Positions 55,298 through 64,000 of a DNA stretch of 64,000 bases are shown piece by piece (position 1 is the first letter of the stretch; each line of letters opens with the position of its first letter). This stretch comes from Streptosporangium roseum DSM 43021 (lineage in GTDB: Bacteria; Actinomycetota; Actinomycetes; Streptosporangiales; Streptosporangiaceae): the NCBI RefSeq assembly GCF_000024865.1, contig NC_013595.1, forward strand, positions 3,658,001 through 3,722,000, in the 5' to 3' direction. A model generated the notes under the pieces. That model made no database searches. It saw only the letters and a program-made list of their open reading frames with translations, and was not told the origin of the DNA. Position numbers and translations under genes: made by a program.

Positions 55298-58200
55298 TCA
55301 TGTCAGGCCCGCCGCGCGCATCCGCTCGGCGATGACCCCGGCCTCGGGGAGGTCCATGGGCGACAGTATGTCGAACGCCGTCCGCCAATGCTTCGCGGCG
55401 TCGTCGGGCCTCCCCAGGGCGTGCAGGGCGCTGCCGAGCCCCGCGTAGGCGAATCCTCGCTGGTAGGCGTCGTCCGCCTCGTCGGCGTAGACCGCCGCTT
55501 CCTGGTAGTGCTCCAGGGCGGCCCGGCTGTCCCCGCTCGCCAGGCAGGTCTCCCCGAGGCTGCTGAGCAGCTCACCCTCCAGCGGCCTGCTCCGCAGCGT
55601 TCTCGCGAGGGCGAGCGCCTTCTCGTGGTGGTCGAGAGCCTCCGCATGAGATCCCTGGTGGCGCAGGACCACGGCGATGCCGTTGAACACGTCGACCTCG
55701 ATCCGGAGATTGCCCTGGCTCCGCCCCAGGGGGAGCGCCTTCTCGAAGCAGTCCAGAGCCGTCGTCAGATCACCCAGTTTCGTGTGGACGGCGCCCATCT
55801 GGATGAGGCAGTAGGCCTCGTCATACTCCCTGCCCTCTTCCCGCCAGTAGCCGTGGCACTTCGACAGGGCCTCAAGCGCCTCCTCGTAGCGCCCTGCGAC
55901 GTGGTAGCTGATCGCCAGATTGTCCAACGCGGTGAACTCGCCCGTGCGATCCCCGAGTTCGCGGCTCAGGGCGAGACACCGCTCGCCGACCTCGATCGCC
56001 TCGATGGGCCGTCCGGCCAGCTGCAGGGCGTAGCTCACGTGGCGCAGCCCTTTCGCCTCACCCCTGCGATCCTTGACGGCACGCCAGATGTCCAGAGCCT
56101 GCTGCTGGTGGCTCAGGTGCTCGGCGTACCGCCCGGTGAACATCTTGGCGTAGCCCAGGTCGCTCAGGATCTCGGCCTCACCGTGCCGATGACCGATCCG
56201 CCGGGCGGAGGACAGCCCGACCTCGCCCGTCATGAACAGGTCGTCGAAGTGGTTCTTCGCGTAGAAGAACCACGACAGCAGGGCGGCGGTCTGCCATGCG
56301 TGGATGTGCCGATCCCGCTCCGCGGCGTGGACGATCACGGCTATGAGAACGTGGCGCTCCCGTTCCAGCCAGGCCATCGCCTCATCCACACCGGGCAGGT
56401 CCGGTATCCCGTCATCCACGGGAGTGATCGTCATTGAGGCGCTGTCATCGGAGGACAGGTGTTCCATGGCTTTCAGGACCGCGTACTGGTACCAGTCGAG
56501 CATCCTCGTCAGCGCGCCGTCACGATCCGCCGCGCTGTCGTCGGCCTCGTTCCGTTCTCCCGCGTAGACGCGCACGAGGTCGTGCATCGACAGTCTGCCG
56601 TCGCCGTCCCGCTGGAGCAGGTGCGCGTTCAGCAGCGACTCGACGGCCGCCGACGCGTCCTCGGCGGACATGGCGGTGAGAGCGGCCACCGCCTGGAGGT
56701 CGATGTCCGGTCCCGGATGCACGCTGAGCAGCCGGAGCGTCCGCCGTGCCGGTTCCGGGAGGCTCCGGTAGGACAGTTCGAGAGCGGAGCGGACCCCGGT
56801 GCCGGGGTCTTCCCTGAGCTCCAGAACGGTCAGCCGGTTCTCCTGCCGGAGCTTGGCGATGAAGTCACCGATCCGGGAGGCGGGTTCTCCCGCGAGCTGC
56901 GCCGCGGCCAGTCGCAGTGCCAGCGGCAGGTATCCGCACAGCCGGGCCAGCTCGGGGACCGGATCCGTCTCGTCATCCGTTCCGTTTCTGCCCAGGAGCT
57001 TGTTGAGCAGCGCGGTCGCCTCGTCGGCCGGCAGCACGTCGAGCACGATGCCGCGGACGTCGTGGGTGACGGAGAGCCCGCGCAGGGCGTCCCTGCTGGT
57101 GATGACGACCCTGGAGGGGGAGGAGCCGGGCAGCAGGGGACGGACCTGTTCCGGGGTGGCGGCGTTGTCCAGGACGATGAGCATCCGCCGGTGCGCCAGC
57201 AGCGAGCGGTAAAGCCCCGCGCGCTCGTCGACGTCGTGCGGGATCTCGTCGTCGACCACGCCGAGCCCGCGGAGAAGCCGGTCCAGTGCCTGAGCCCCGG
57301 TGGTGGCCCGTCCCCGTGAGTAGCCGTGCAGGTTGACGTAGAGCTGCCCGTCGGGGAACCGGGCGGCCACCCGGTGTCCCCAGTGTGTCGCCAATGCGGT
57401 CTTGCCGACCCCGGCGGTGCCCGCGATGGCCGAGATCACCACGGTCGCGGTGCCCTCCTCCTCGGACAGGAGCATGTCGAGCCGGCGGAGTTTCTCCACG
57501 CGGCCGGTGAAGCGCGTGACGTCGGCGGGCAGCTGCCGGGGCACGGGTGAGCCGGGTGCCGCGGGGACGGGTGCCGCGATGGCGGTGCCGGGAGCGTTCT
57601 CCCCGTTCCCTCCGGAGTTTCCGGTCGCTGCGGCCTCCCCGGAGAGGATCGCCTGGTGGACGCGGGTGAGTTCCTCGCCGGGGTCCAGCCCGAGCTCGTC
57701 GCGGAAGTGCAGGCGGCCGGCCCGGAACTCCTCAAGCGCCTCCGCCGTACGGCCGGCACGGTGGAGCGCGCGCATGAGCTGGCCGCGCAGTTCCTCGTTC
57801 AGCGGGTGCTCGCCGACCAGCAGGCGCAGCTCGCCGATCAGCTCCGGGTGACGTCCGAGGGCGAGATCGGCCTCGATGCGACCGATGAGCGCGGCGAGGC
57901 GCAACTCCTCCAGGGCCGCCCCCTCCGTCGACTGCAGCTCGGGGTGGGTGCCGCCGAGCGCGGGGCCGCGCCACAGGGACAGCGCCGTGCGGAACCTCTC
58001 CGCGGCCTGGGCGGTGTCACCTTCCGACAGGGCGGAGCGGGCCCGTGCCGTCTCGGTGACGAAGACGTCGAGGTCGGAGGCGCCCGGCCGCAGGCGCAGC
58101 AGGTAGCCGGTGGGCGTGCTCTCCACGGCGTCACCCTCGGCGAGCAGGCGCCGCAGCGACCACAGGTGGTTGTGGAGCAGTCGCCGTCCGGTCGCCGGGG

Positions 58201-58360
58201 CCTTCGCGCCCCACAATGCGGTCAGAAGCCGATCGTGGGAGACCACCCGATTGGCGTGCATAACCATGACGGCCAGCAAGGTCCGTTGTTTCAGCCCGAC
58301 GATCGCGGTCGATCGCCCATCGCGCCAGATGTCGACCGGACCGAGAATCCTGATTTCCAC
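55298..58360 (-). CDS. AfsR/SARP-type regulator (wHTH-BTAD-NB-ARC-TPR)
   Basis: 1020 aa. GTG 58360 with GGGGG six bases upstream fits the conserved beginning VEIRILGPVDIWRDG; 57 further upstream codons are open but look untranslated. Order: OmpR-like winged HTH (about 1-95), BTAD (about 100-245), NB-ARC ATPase with Walker A GTAGVGKTALA (about 280-560), and about eight to ten TPR-like repeats (about 680-1010, EALEALSKCHGYWREEG, ALDCFEKALPLGRSQGN). Such proteins activate secondary-metabolite clusters. It lies 37 kb from the NRPS locus, and no biosynthetic genes adjoin it, so the target is open. Confidence 0.95.
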   Translation of the reverse strand: MEIRILGPVDIWRDGRSTAIVGLKQRTLLAVMVMHANRVVSHDRLLTALWGAKAPATGRRLLHNHLWSLRRLLAEGDAVESTPTGYLLRLRPGASDLDVFVTETARARSALSEGDTAQAAERFRTALSLWRGPALGGTHPELQSTEGAALEELRLAALIGRIEADLALGRHPELIGELRLLVGEHPLNEELRGQLMRALHRAGRTAEALEEFRAGRLHFRDELGLDPGEELTRVHQAILSGEAAATGNSGGNGENAPGTAIAAPVPAAPGSPVPRQLPADVTRFTGRVEKLRRLDMLLSEEEGTATVVISAIAGTAGVGKTALATHWGHRVAARFPDGQLYVNLHGYSRGRATTGAQALDRLLRGLGVVDDEIPHDVDERAGLYRSLLAHRRMLIVLDNAATPEQVRPLLPGSSPSRVVITSRDALRGLSVTHDVRGIVLDVLPADEATALLNKLLGRNGTDDETDPVPELARLCGYLPLALRLAAAQLAGEPASRIGDFIAKLRQENRLTVLELREDPGTGVRSALELSYRSLPEPARRTLRLLSVHPGPDIDLQAVAALTAMSAEDASAAVESLLNAHLLQRDGDGRLSMHDLVRVYAGERNEADDSAADRDGALTRMLDWYQYAVLKAMEHLSSDDSASMTITPVDDGIPDLPGVDEAMAWLERERHVLIAVIVHAAERDRHIHAWQTAALLSWFFYAKNHFDDLFMTGEVGLSSARRIGHRHGEAEILSDLGYAKMFTGRYAEHLSHQQQALDIWRAVKDRRGEAKGLRHVSYALQLAGRPIEAIEVGERCLALSRELGDRTGEFTALDNLAISYHVAGRYEEALEALSKCHGYWREEGREYDEAYCLIQMGAVHTKLGDLTTALDCFEKALPLGRSQGNLRIEVDVFNGIAVVLRHQGSHAEALDHHEKALALARTLRSRPLEGELLSSLGETCLASGDSRAALEHYQEAAVYADEADDAYQRGFAYAGLGSALHALGRPDDAAKHWRTAFDILSPMDLPEAGVIAERMRAAGLT

Positions 58361-58499
58361 TTCAACCCCCGATGAAATCGCGGTCGTCCCACGGAGCGGA
58401 CTCTGCTGCGGGCCATGAATGTTTACCGCCGTCTCTCCTCTCACCTGGGGTTTCCCCGCAAGAAACAGGCGTCGGCGGATCGAATACCAAGATCGCGAC

Positions 58500-58528
58500 A
58501 TTCTATCCGACAAGATCAACAGCGCCAA
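58500..58528 (-). promoter_or_regulatory. Probable promoter of the AfsR-like gene
   Basis: On the minus strand -35 TTGGCG (58528-58523), 17-base spacer, -10 TAGAAT (58505-58500). It implies a leader of about 130 bases. The 256-bp gap also serves the divergent secreted-protein gene. Confidence 0.55.
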
Positions 58529-58616
58529 CACTGATGCTTATGGCGATCATGTCCGGCCGGATGCTCCCATTTCCCAACATCTGGCCGGTTCACCCCCTAA
58601 TCGCTGGAGGTAATCG

Positions 58617-61600
58617 GTGGGGTTCCCCTTACCGAATCGCCCATCCACGCCGCCGCCACGGCGTGGATCGCCCAAACGGATCACTCCCACGGTCGTGACC
58701 GTCTCGGCCCTGGCCGCGTCACTCCTGGTAGCCGGCGGCGCCATGCCCGCACAGGCCGACCCGGAGCCCGGCGCGCCGGCCACTCCCGCCGTCCCCACGG
58801 CGACGGAGTTCCCCCGCCCGGCGGATCCCGACGCGCCGCTGAGGGCCGCGATCGCGGAGGCCAGGAAGCAGAGCAAGCCGGTCGAGGTGACCGACGCGTT
58901 CACCGAGACCTCGCGCACCTGGGCCTATCCCGACGGCCATCTCACCATGCAGTCGTATGCGGGGCCGGCTCAGCTGAAGCAGCAGGACGGATCATGGGCG
59001 TGGATCGACACCACGCTGGTCGAGCGCGACGGGGTGCTGCGGCCGAAGCTCGCCAAGGCCGACATGGAGTTCTCCACCGGCGGTGCCGACAAACCGTTCG
59101 CGTCCATGCAACGCGACAAGGGCCAGCGATTCGCCCTGTCATGGCTGGAGGACCTGCCCCGGCCGCAGGTCGAAGGCAACGTCGCCACCTACCGCGATGC
59201 CGCCGGTCAGGGCGCGGACCTGGTCGTCACCGCACTGCCGGCGGGGTTCCGGCATGACGTGGTGCTGCGTGAGCGCCCCACCGCTCCGGTGGAGTTCCGT
59301 ATCCCTGTGCAGACCGAGGGGCTCACCTTCGCCGAAGGCAAGAAGGGCGGGCTGAGCCTCGCCGACGCCGAGGGCAAGCAGGTCGCCTCGGCGCCGGAGC
59401 CGGTGATCATGGACGGCGGGCCCGCCCCGGCGGGCGTCAAGAGCGGGGCCGCGGTCGCTGCGCGCCTGGGCAAGATCGACACGCGGGTGGTCAAGGAGAA
59501 GGGCCGGCAGGTCCTGGTGCTCAAGCCGGATCCGGCGTTCCTGGCCGATCCCGCCACCCACTACCCGCTCGTCGTGGATCCCACCACCAGTTTGACCCTC
59601 CTGAGGGACTTCTACCTGCAGTATCACTGTGGTGCCACCTATGTGCTCGGCAGCGAGCACCTCAACGTCGGCAGCTCATCGAACAGCGGCTGCAGCACTC
59701 AGCCGGTCACCTACATGCGCACCTACCTGAAGTTCGACGCGACTCCACTCGTCGGCAGGGCGGTGGCCTCGGCACGGCTGGAACTGCGGGCTTCCCGCCT
59801 GGCGAATGGCTGCACCACCACAGGGGCCTTGAAGGTGTCGCGTCTCACCGCGGACTGGCCGGACCCGTACTCCTACACCTGGGCCAACAAGCCACCCGTG
59901 GCCGAGGCGGATTCCCAGTTGCAGGTGTGCCCGGCCTACAACCAGCTTCCGCGCGCGGTGACCTGGGACATCAAGAACATCGCCACCACTTGGGCGGCCG
60001 GTGTCACCAATTACGGCCTGCAGTTGCGCGGTGAGTACGAGCCCTGGGACGCCTCGGGCGGCACTCCGGGCTGGACCGAGTTCGATTCCTCCGACAAGAC
60101 CGGTGGACATCCGCCCAAGCTGACCGTCGACTACATGCTGCCTCCCGAGATCCCCACCGTGACCGCCGAGTCGATCGACTCGCTCAACGGCAACGACGCG
60201 ATCGCCCGCAGCACCAGCGTCAAGGTCGGCTTCAAGTCGAGCGTCCCGGAGAGCACGGCTCTGAACTACACGGTCGCGGTCAATGACTCCACCATGCTGC
60301 CTCCGCCGAGTCTCCCGACCGGCCATGTGGCGCACTGGAAGTTCGACGAGGCGGCAGGTGCGTCCGCCGCGGCCGATGCCAGCGGCAACGGCTACACCGC
60401 TACCTATTCCGGCAGCAGGCGCAAGACCGTCACCGGCAAGCTCGGATCGGCCCTGCAGCTGAATGACATGACCGGGAGCAACGGCTGCTGTCTGCCGGAC
60501 TCCTACGCCGCCACCAGCAAGGCGGCGCTCAACCAGGACTCCAGTTTCTCCATCAGTACCTGGGTCAAACTGAACGACAACGACCACATTCAGTATGTCG
60601 CGAGCCAGGACGGCAATCCGTTCGGGCTGAGCGTCTACTATCTGGGTGGCAGCGCGCAGAACTGGCGTCTGCAGATATCGGGCAGCGGCGGATCCACCGG
60701 CTACGGCGTATGGGTCGACTCCGCCAAACCGGCCGCGGTCAATACCTGGACCCATGTGGTCGCGATGTACGACGCCGGCGCCGGCAAGATCCGGCTCTAC
60801 GTCGACGGCGCGCTGTCCGCCGAGACGGACTACCAGCCCTCCGGGACCACCACCAGCGGCCCCTTCCGCATCGGCGCCGCCAAGTCGGGGTCTCACAACC
60901 TGCAGGGTGTGGTTGACGACATGCGCCTCTACCGGCGCGTCCTGACCTCCAAGGAGGTCAAGGACCTGTACGGCGAGGTCGCCGCCACCAGCTACAACGC
61001 CAAGCCCTCCGGCCAGGTCATCGAACAGACCTTCACCCTTGACAACCCGGCCAGCTTCAAGTTCGTCGTCAAGGCATGCCGTACCGGCGTCACCCCGCCC
61101 TCCTGCAACGAGAGCCCGGCCTACCGCATCACCTCGGATGCGCCGTTCCTGCCGACGGACACCGAGACCGGCATGGCCGATCCGGCCCGGCCGATCCTGG
61201 CGGGCATGGTCTCGCGTCCCTCGGGAGGTGCGGTCACGGCCAAGTACTTCCTCTACGACAACGGCGGCTCCCCGGTCGGCTCCAGCCCGCTCGGTCAGCG
61301 CACCGTCAACGGCGGTGAGCGGGCCTCCTTCCAAGTGCCGGAGAACACCGTCCAGGCCGGCCGGACCTACACCTGGCAGATGCTCGCCTGCGTAGGCCCG
61401 CAGAGCACCACACCTACCCCTGATCCGACGCCGACTCCCACCCCGACGCCCACTCCCACTCCCACGTCCGACCCGTCGCAGAAGGCGCACTGGGCTTTCG
61501 GCGAAGGCAGCGGCACCGTCGCGGCCGACTCCTCCGGCAACGGCCGTACGGCCACGCTGAACGCGGCCTCGTGGGGAGCGGGCAAGAGTCAGAACGGCCT

Positions 61601-64000
61601 GGTACTGAGTGGCACCTCGAGCTACGGGGTCACCAACGGGCCGGCGGTGCACACCAACGACGGCTACACCGTCAGCGCGTGGGCACGCCTGGACGCCACC
61701 ACCCGGGAAGACTCGGTGGTCAGCCAGGACGGCGCGGTCAACAGCGCGTTCAAGCTCGCCTACTCCTCCGGTGACAAGAAGTGGCGGATGGTCACCTACC
61801 AGTCCGACACCACCAACGCCGCGCCCGTACGCGCTCTGTCCACCCAGAACGCGGTGGCCGGCCAGTGGACCCACCTGGCCGGCGTCTACGACGCCACCGC
61901 CAAGAAGATCCGCCTGTACGTGGACGGCGTGCTGAACGCCGAGGTGGCCTACACCAGCACCTGGGACGCGACCAGCAACGTCCAGATCGGCCGCACCAAG
62001 GTCAACGGCGCGCACAACAGCTACCTCAAGGGCACCGTCGACGACATCCGCCTCTACCAGAAATCCCTGACCACAGCGGAGATCACCGCCCTCTACAGCG
62101 GCGCCGCCCAGACCGCCACGGCACAGGCGCCCGCCGCCGGCACCCAGGCCACCACCGAAACCGGCGGAGAGGTCTGCACCGCCAAGACGGCCCCGGTCAG
62201 CTTCACCGTCCCCGGTACCCCGACCGAACCGCCCGCCGAAGACGTCCGGCACCTGACGCTGCTGAAGGACAACTTCGTCATCAAGTCGGCGAAGACCGAT
62301 CCCACCGCCTGCGATGGCGCACCATGCACGGTGACCGACGACACGGTGATGCGGATCGGCGGCACCGGCGCCGACAAGACCGCCGCCGTCATCGGATTCA
62401 GACTCGATGAGCTCCCCGACGGTGCGACCTTCACGGAAGGCACTCTTAAGCTCGGCATCCCGGCGTGTCCGGCAGGCACCTGCCCCACGGACGCGGTCAT
62501 CACCGCCACTCCACTCAAGAGCCCGATTACGAGCGAGTCGAAGGGTTCGGACCTGGCGAGTGACGCCGACCCGGAGGCGACGCCGTACTCGCTACCGTTG
62601 GTCGGTCCACAGGCCGACATCGTTGGAAGCGAGTATCAGTGGTTGTTGCTCACATCCAACAAGGACGAGATCATCACCTTCGCGGATGCGGCGGCCGCCG
62701 AACAGCCCTCGCTCGCGCTTACCTACCTGCCCGCCGGACCGCCGAGCAAGGTGCTCAACCTGAATGCCTCCGGTGGTGACGCCAGCGCTGTCGCCAGTTG
62801 GGGCCTGCCGGAATCCAACGGCGGCATGGCGATGCTGGACGGCTACGACGTCGAAGTGGTCGACAATGGCGGCACTGCCGTCAAGACGGTGCAAGTCAAG
62901 GACCCGTGGGCGGCAATTAGCGGCCTGGCCAACGATGTCACCTACACCATCAAGGTACGGGCTAGGACTGCATTCGGTGTCAGCGACTGGGAAGTGGCCA
63001 CCGCCATGACCAAGGCGGTCCCACCGCCTCCGGTGCCGCGTCCGGCGACGGCGTGCATCCCCTTCCTTGACACACCGCCTTCGGCTGCGAAGAGCGTGTC
63101 AGCCTCGGAATCGGGGGCACAGGAGTACATCGACCGCATCCAGGCTTATTACCAGGCACAAGACGCCGTCCTCGAAGGCCGGGCCACCACCATCTGGGAT
63201 GCCCCCGGCGTCACCGCGAACGCACCCAGCGCGGCCAAGCTGTCGCTGCTGAACACTGCTCTCATACAGGAGCGAGAGGCACTGGCGCAGGACGGTAAAA
63301 CCAGGTCCGGCTCATCGGTACAGCTGGCCAATACGGTTGTGCAGGCGATCCCGGATGGCAGCGTCCGCGTCACCGCCGAGGTCAAGCGCACCTGGACCGA
63401 AACGAGCGGATCCACGTTCGACGCCGCTCGGGCTCGATCCGCTACGGGTACGACGGGGACGATCGAACCCAGCGAGGCGAGCATTTCGATCTTCGTGTTC
63501 GATCGCTGCGGCAATGTCACCATCATTGACGTCCCGTTGGAGGTAAACGAGGATCCCACTGACCATACGGACCGTGCCGCCGGCGGTGCCGCCGTTCCTC
63601 CGCCGTGTCGTTCCGGAACGCCTGGCTGCAGCAGGTCAACGGAAGAGCGGACTTCATGTTGGACTGCCGACCAAAGTCTGTACTGCGAGATGCGGCAACA
63701 GCTTGGCCGGAAGAACTGGTGGCTTCTCACCTCGGGCTACGCCGAGTGGGGACCTCACGAAGGTATAGGCGCCGGCTGTCCTCGGGAGTGCGACGAGTTC
63801 CCGGAGCACCGCTGGAAGATCAACAGGTTCCACAGCTTCATGCACGTGTATCCCTCCAACGGCCGGAAGGAACTGGACACCCCGTTCGGCCGTGCATTCT
63901 CCAAGGCGCTCTACGCCAACTCCGCCAAGCAGGGCGGCATGGAGTACCGTTCGAAAGGCTGCTTCCGGAAGCAGACCATAAAAGGCGAAATCAAGGGCAC
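58617..64000 (+). CDS. Giant secreted multidomain protein, DNRLRE-LamG-LamG-Fn3 (3' end outside window)
   Basis: At least 1794 residues; frame open to the window end. GTG 58617 follows GGAGG at 58606-58610. Signal peptide: Arg-rich n-region, hydrophobic VTVSALAASLLVAGGA and cleavage near AQA-DPE (about residue 47). Then a region like the N-terminus of actinobacterial RHS/wall proteins, a DNRLRE-like beta domain (about 325-508, YMRTYLKFDATPLVG), LamG-like domain 1 (about 568-780, HVAHWKFDEAAGASAAADASG), a TP-rich linker (about 930-951), LamG-like domain 2 (about 957-1158, KAHWAFGEGSGTVAADSSG), and Fn3 (about 1375-1463). The final part is Cys-rich (CPRECDEFPEHRW) and may lead into a toxin or nuclease domain. 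Probably wall-associated adhesin or polymorphic-toxin carrier. Confidence 0.88.
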   Translation, partial: MGFPLPNRPSTPPPRRGSPKRITPTVVTVSALAASLLVAGGAMPAQADPEPGAPATPAVPTATEFPRPADPDAPLRAAIAEARKQSKPVEVTDAFTETSRTWAYPDGHLTMQSYAGPAQLKQQDGSWAWIDTTLVERDGVLRPKLAKADMEFSTGGADKPFASMQRDKGQRFALSWLEDLPRPQVEGNVATYRDAAGQGADLVVTALPAGFRHDVVLRERPTAPVEFRIPVQTEGLTFAEGKKGGLSLADAEGKQVASAPEPVIMDGGPAPAGVKSGAAVAARLGKIDTRVVKEKGRQVLVLKPDPAFLADPATHYPLVVDPTTSLTLLRDFYLQYHCGATYVLGSEHLNVGSSSNSGCSTQPVTYMRTYLKFDATPLVGRAVASARLELRASRLANGCTTTGALKVSRLTADWPDPYSYTWANKPPVAEADSQLQVCPAYNQLPRAVTWDIKNIATTWAAGVTNYGLQLRGEYEPWDASGGTPGWTEFDSSDKTGGHPPKLTVDYMLPPEIPTVTAESIDSLNGNDAIARSTSVKVGFKSSVPESTALNYTVAVNDSTMLPPPSLPTGHVAHWKFDEAAGASAAADASGNGYTATYSGSRRKTVTGKLGSALQLNDMTGSNGCCLPDSYAATSKAALNQDSSFSISTWVKLNDNDHIQYVASQDGNPFGLSVYYLGGSAQNWRLQISGSGGSTGYGVWVDSAKPAAVNTWTHVVAMYDAGAGKIRLYVDGALSAETDYQPSGTTTSGPFRIGAAKSGSHNLQGVVDDMRLYRRVLTSKEVKDLYGEVAATSYNAKPSGQVIEQTFTLDNPASFKFVVKACRTGVTPPSCNESPAYRITSDAPFLPTDTETGMADPARPILAGMVSRPSGGAVTAKYFLYDNGGSPVGSSPLGQRTVNGGERASFQVPENTVQAGRTYTWQMLACVGPQSTTPTPDPTPTPTPTPTPTPTSDPSQKAHWAFGEGSGTVAADSSGNGRTATLNAASWGAGKSQNGLVLSGTSSYGVTNGPAVHTNDGYTVSAWARLDATTREDSVVSQDGAVNSAFKLAYSSGDKKWRMVTYQSDTTNAAPVRALSTQNAVAGQWTHLAGVYDATAKKIRLYVDGVLNAEVAYTSTWDATSNVQIGRTKVNGAHNSYLKGTVDDIRLYQKSLTTAEITALYSGAAQTATAQAPAAGTQATTETGGEVCTAKTAPVSFTVPGTPTEPPAEDVRHLTLLKDNFVIKSAKTDPTACDGAPCTVTDDTVMRIGGTGADKTAAVIGFRLDELPDGATFTEGTLKLGIPACPAGTCPTDAVITATPLKSPITSESKGSDLASDADPEATPYSLPLVGPQADIVGSEYQWLLLTSNKDEIITFADAAAAEQPSLALTYLPAGPPSKVLNLNASGGDASAVASWGLPESNGGMAMLDGYDVEVVDNGGTAVKTVQVKDPWAAISGLANDVTYTIKVRARTAFGVSDWEVATAMTKAVPPPPVPRPATACIPFLDTPPSAAKSVSASESGAQEYIDRIQAYYQAQDAVLEGRATTIWDAPGVTANAPSAAKLSLLNTALIQEREALAQDGKTRSGSSVQLANTVVQAIPDGSVRVTAEVKRTWTETSGSTFDAARARSATGTTGTIEPSEASISIFVFDRCGNVTIIDVPLEVNEDPTDHTDRAAGGAAVPPPCRSGTPGCSRSTEERTSCWTADQSLYCEMRQQLGRKNWWLLTSGYAEWGPHEGIGAGCPRECDEFPEHRWKINRFHSFMHVYPSNGRKELDTPFGRAFSKALYANSAKQGGMEYRSKGCFRKQTIKGEIKG
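61411..61470 (+). repeat. Short Thr-Pro-coding repeat linker
   Basis: Runs of ACNCCN codons encode alternating Thr-Pro between the two LamG domains, a usual extended linker of secreted actinobacterial proteins. Confidence 0.85.

Noticed and set aside
59676..62252. 858-codon minus-strand frame opposite the secreted protein
   Set aside because: Low-complexity Gly/Val/Arg translation; the plus-strand reading has a signal peptide and recognisable domains.

Overview
The window reads as chromosome of a high-GC, filamentous-type actinomycete, most likely of the Streptosporangiaceae group (Streptosporangium, Nonomuraea and relatives). The evidence is indirect: very high GC with C/G-ending codons, frequent GTG starts, XRE plus DUF397 regulator pairs, an AfsR/SARP-type regulator, many LacI/TetR/ROK/PucR regulators, a small NRPS locus and a complete Entner-Doudoroff operon. 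There is no rRNA, transposase, CRISPR array or plasmid/phage backbone that I can recognise.

Layout. 0-3.3 kb: the end of an alpha-glucoside/maltose-type ABC permease, a GH13 alpha-glucosidase and a LacI regulator, closed by a hairpin terminator. 3.4-18.3 kb: a compact NRPS locus in one orientation: a ligase fused to a condensation-like domain that lacks the catalytic histidine; a C-A-T module whose pocket residues read as glycine; a C-A-T-TE-MFS protein in which the thioesterase nucleophile is Cys and an exporter is fused to the synthetase; a DxD-containing glycosyltransferase-like protein; a free T-C protein; and an ACT-domain protein. 18.4-21 kb: a MalK/MsiK-type ATPase and a second LacI gene. 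The two LacI genes are direct repeats, about 99% identical over 409 bp, and they bracket the NRPS locus. 21.3-27.8 kb: a PfkB kinase, an MFS transporter, a fused indolepyruvate:ferredoxin oxidoreductase and a divergent Lrp regulator. 27.7-35.4 kb: SpoIIE-type phosphatase, DUF397/XRE pair, TetR plus NmrA oxidoreductase, cupin, membrane-anchored endonuclease/exonuclease/phosphatase-fold protein and a P-loop kinase-like protein.

36-44 kb: a purine/hydantoin-type operon with a mirror gene order, DUF917-HyuA-permease-HyuA-DUF917, under a divergent PucR regulator; one HyuA copy has lost its nucleotide-binding motifs. 44.2-50.6 kb: an Entner-Doudoroff operon zwf-edd-glk-eda, tightly coupled, with a divergent ROK regulator and no lactonase gene. 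50.7-55.2 kb: small stress or unknown genes (CsbD, a phage-like domain protein, a disordered acidic protein), a P-loop protein and a TetR-SDR operon. 55.3-58.4 kb: a 1020-residue AfsR-like regulator (DNA-binding, BTAD, NB-ARC, TPR). 58.6-64 kb: the start of a giant secreted multidomain protein (DNRLRE-like, two LamG, Fn3) that runs off the window.

The point of greatest interest is the NRPS locus: carrier and ligase functions are split between polypeptides, one C domain looks catalytically dead, the thioesterase is of the Cys type, and the exporter is covalently attached. In-frame minisatellites recur in its genes and elsewhere in the window.
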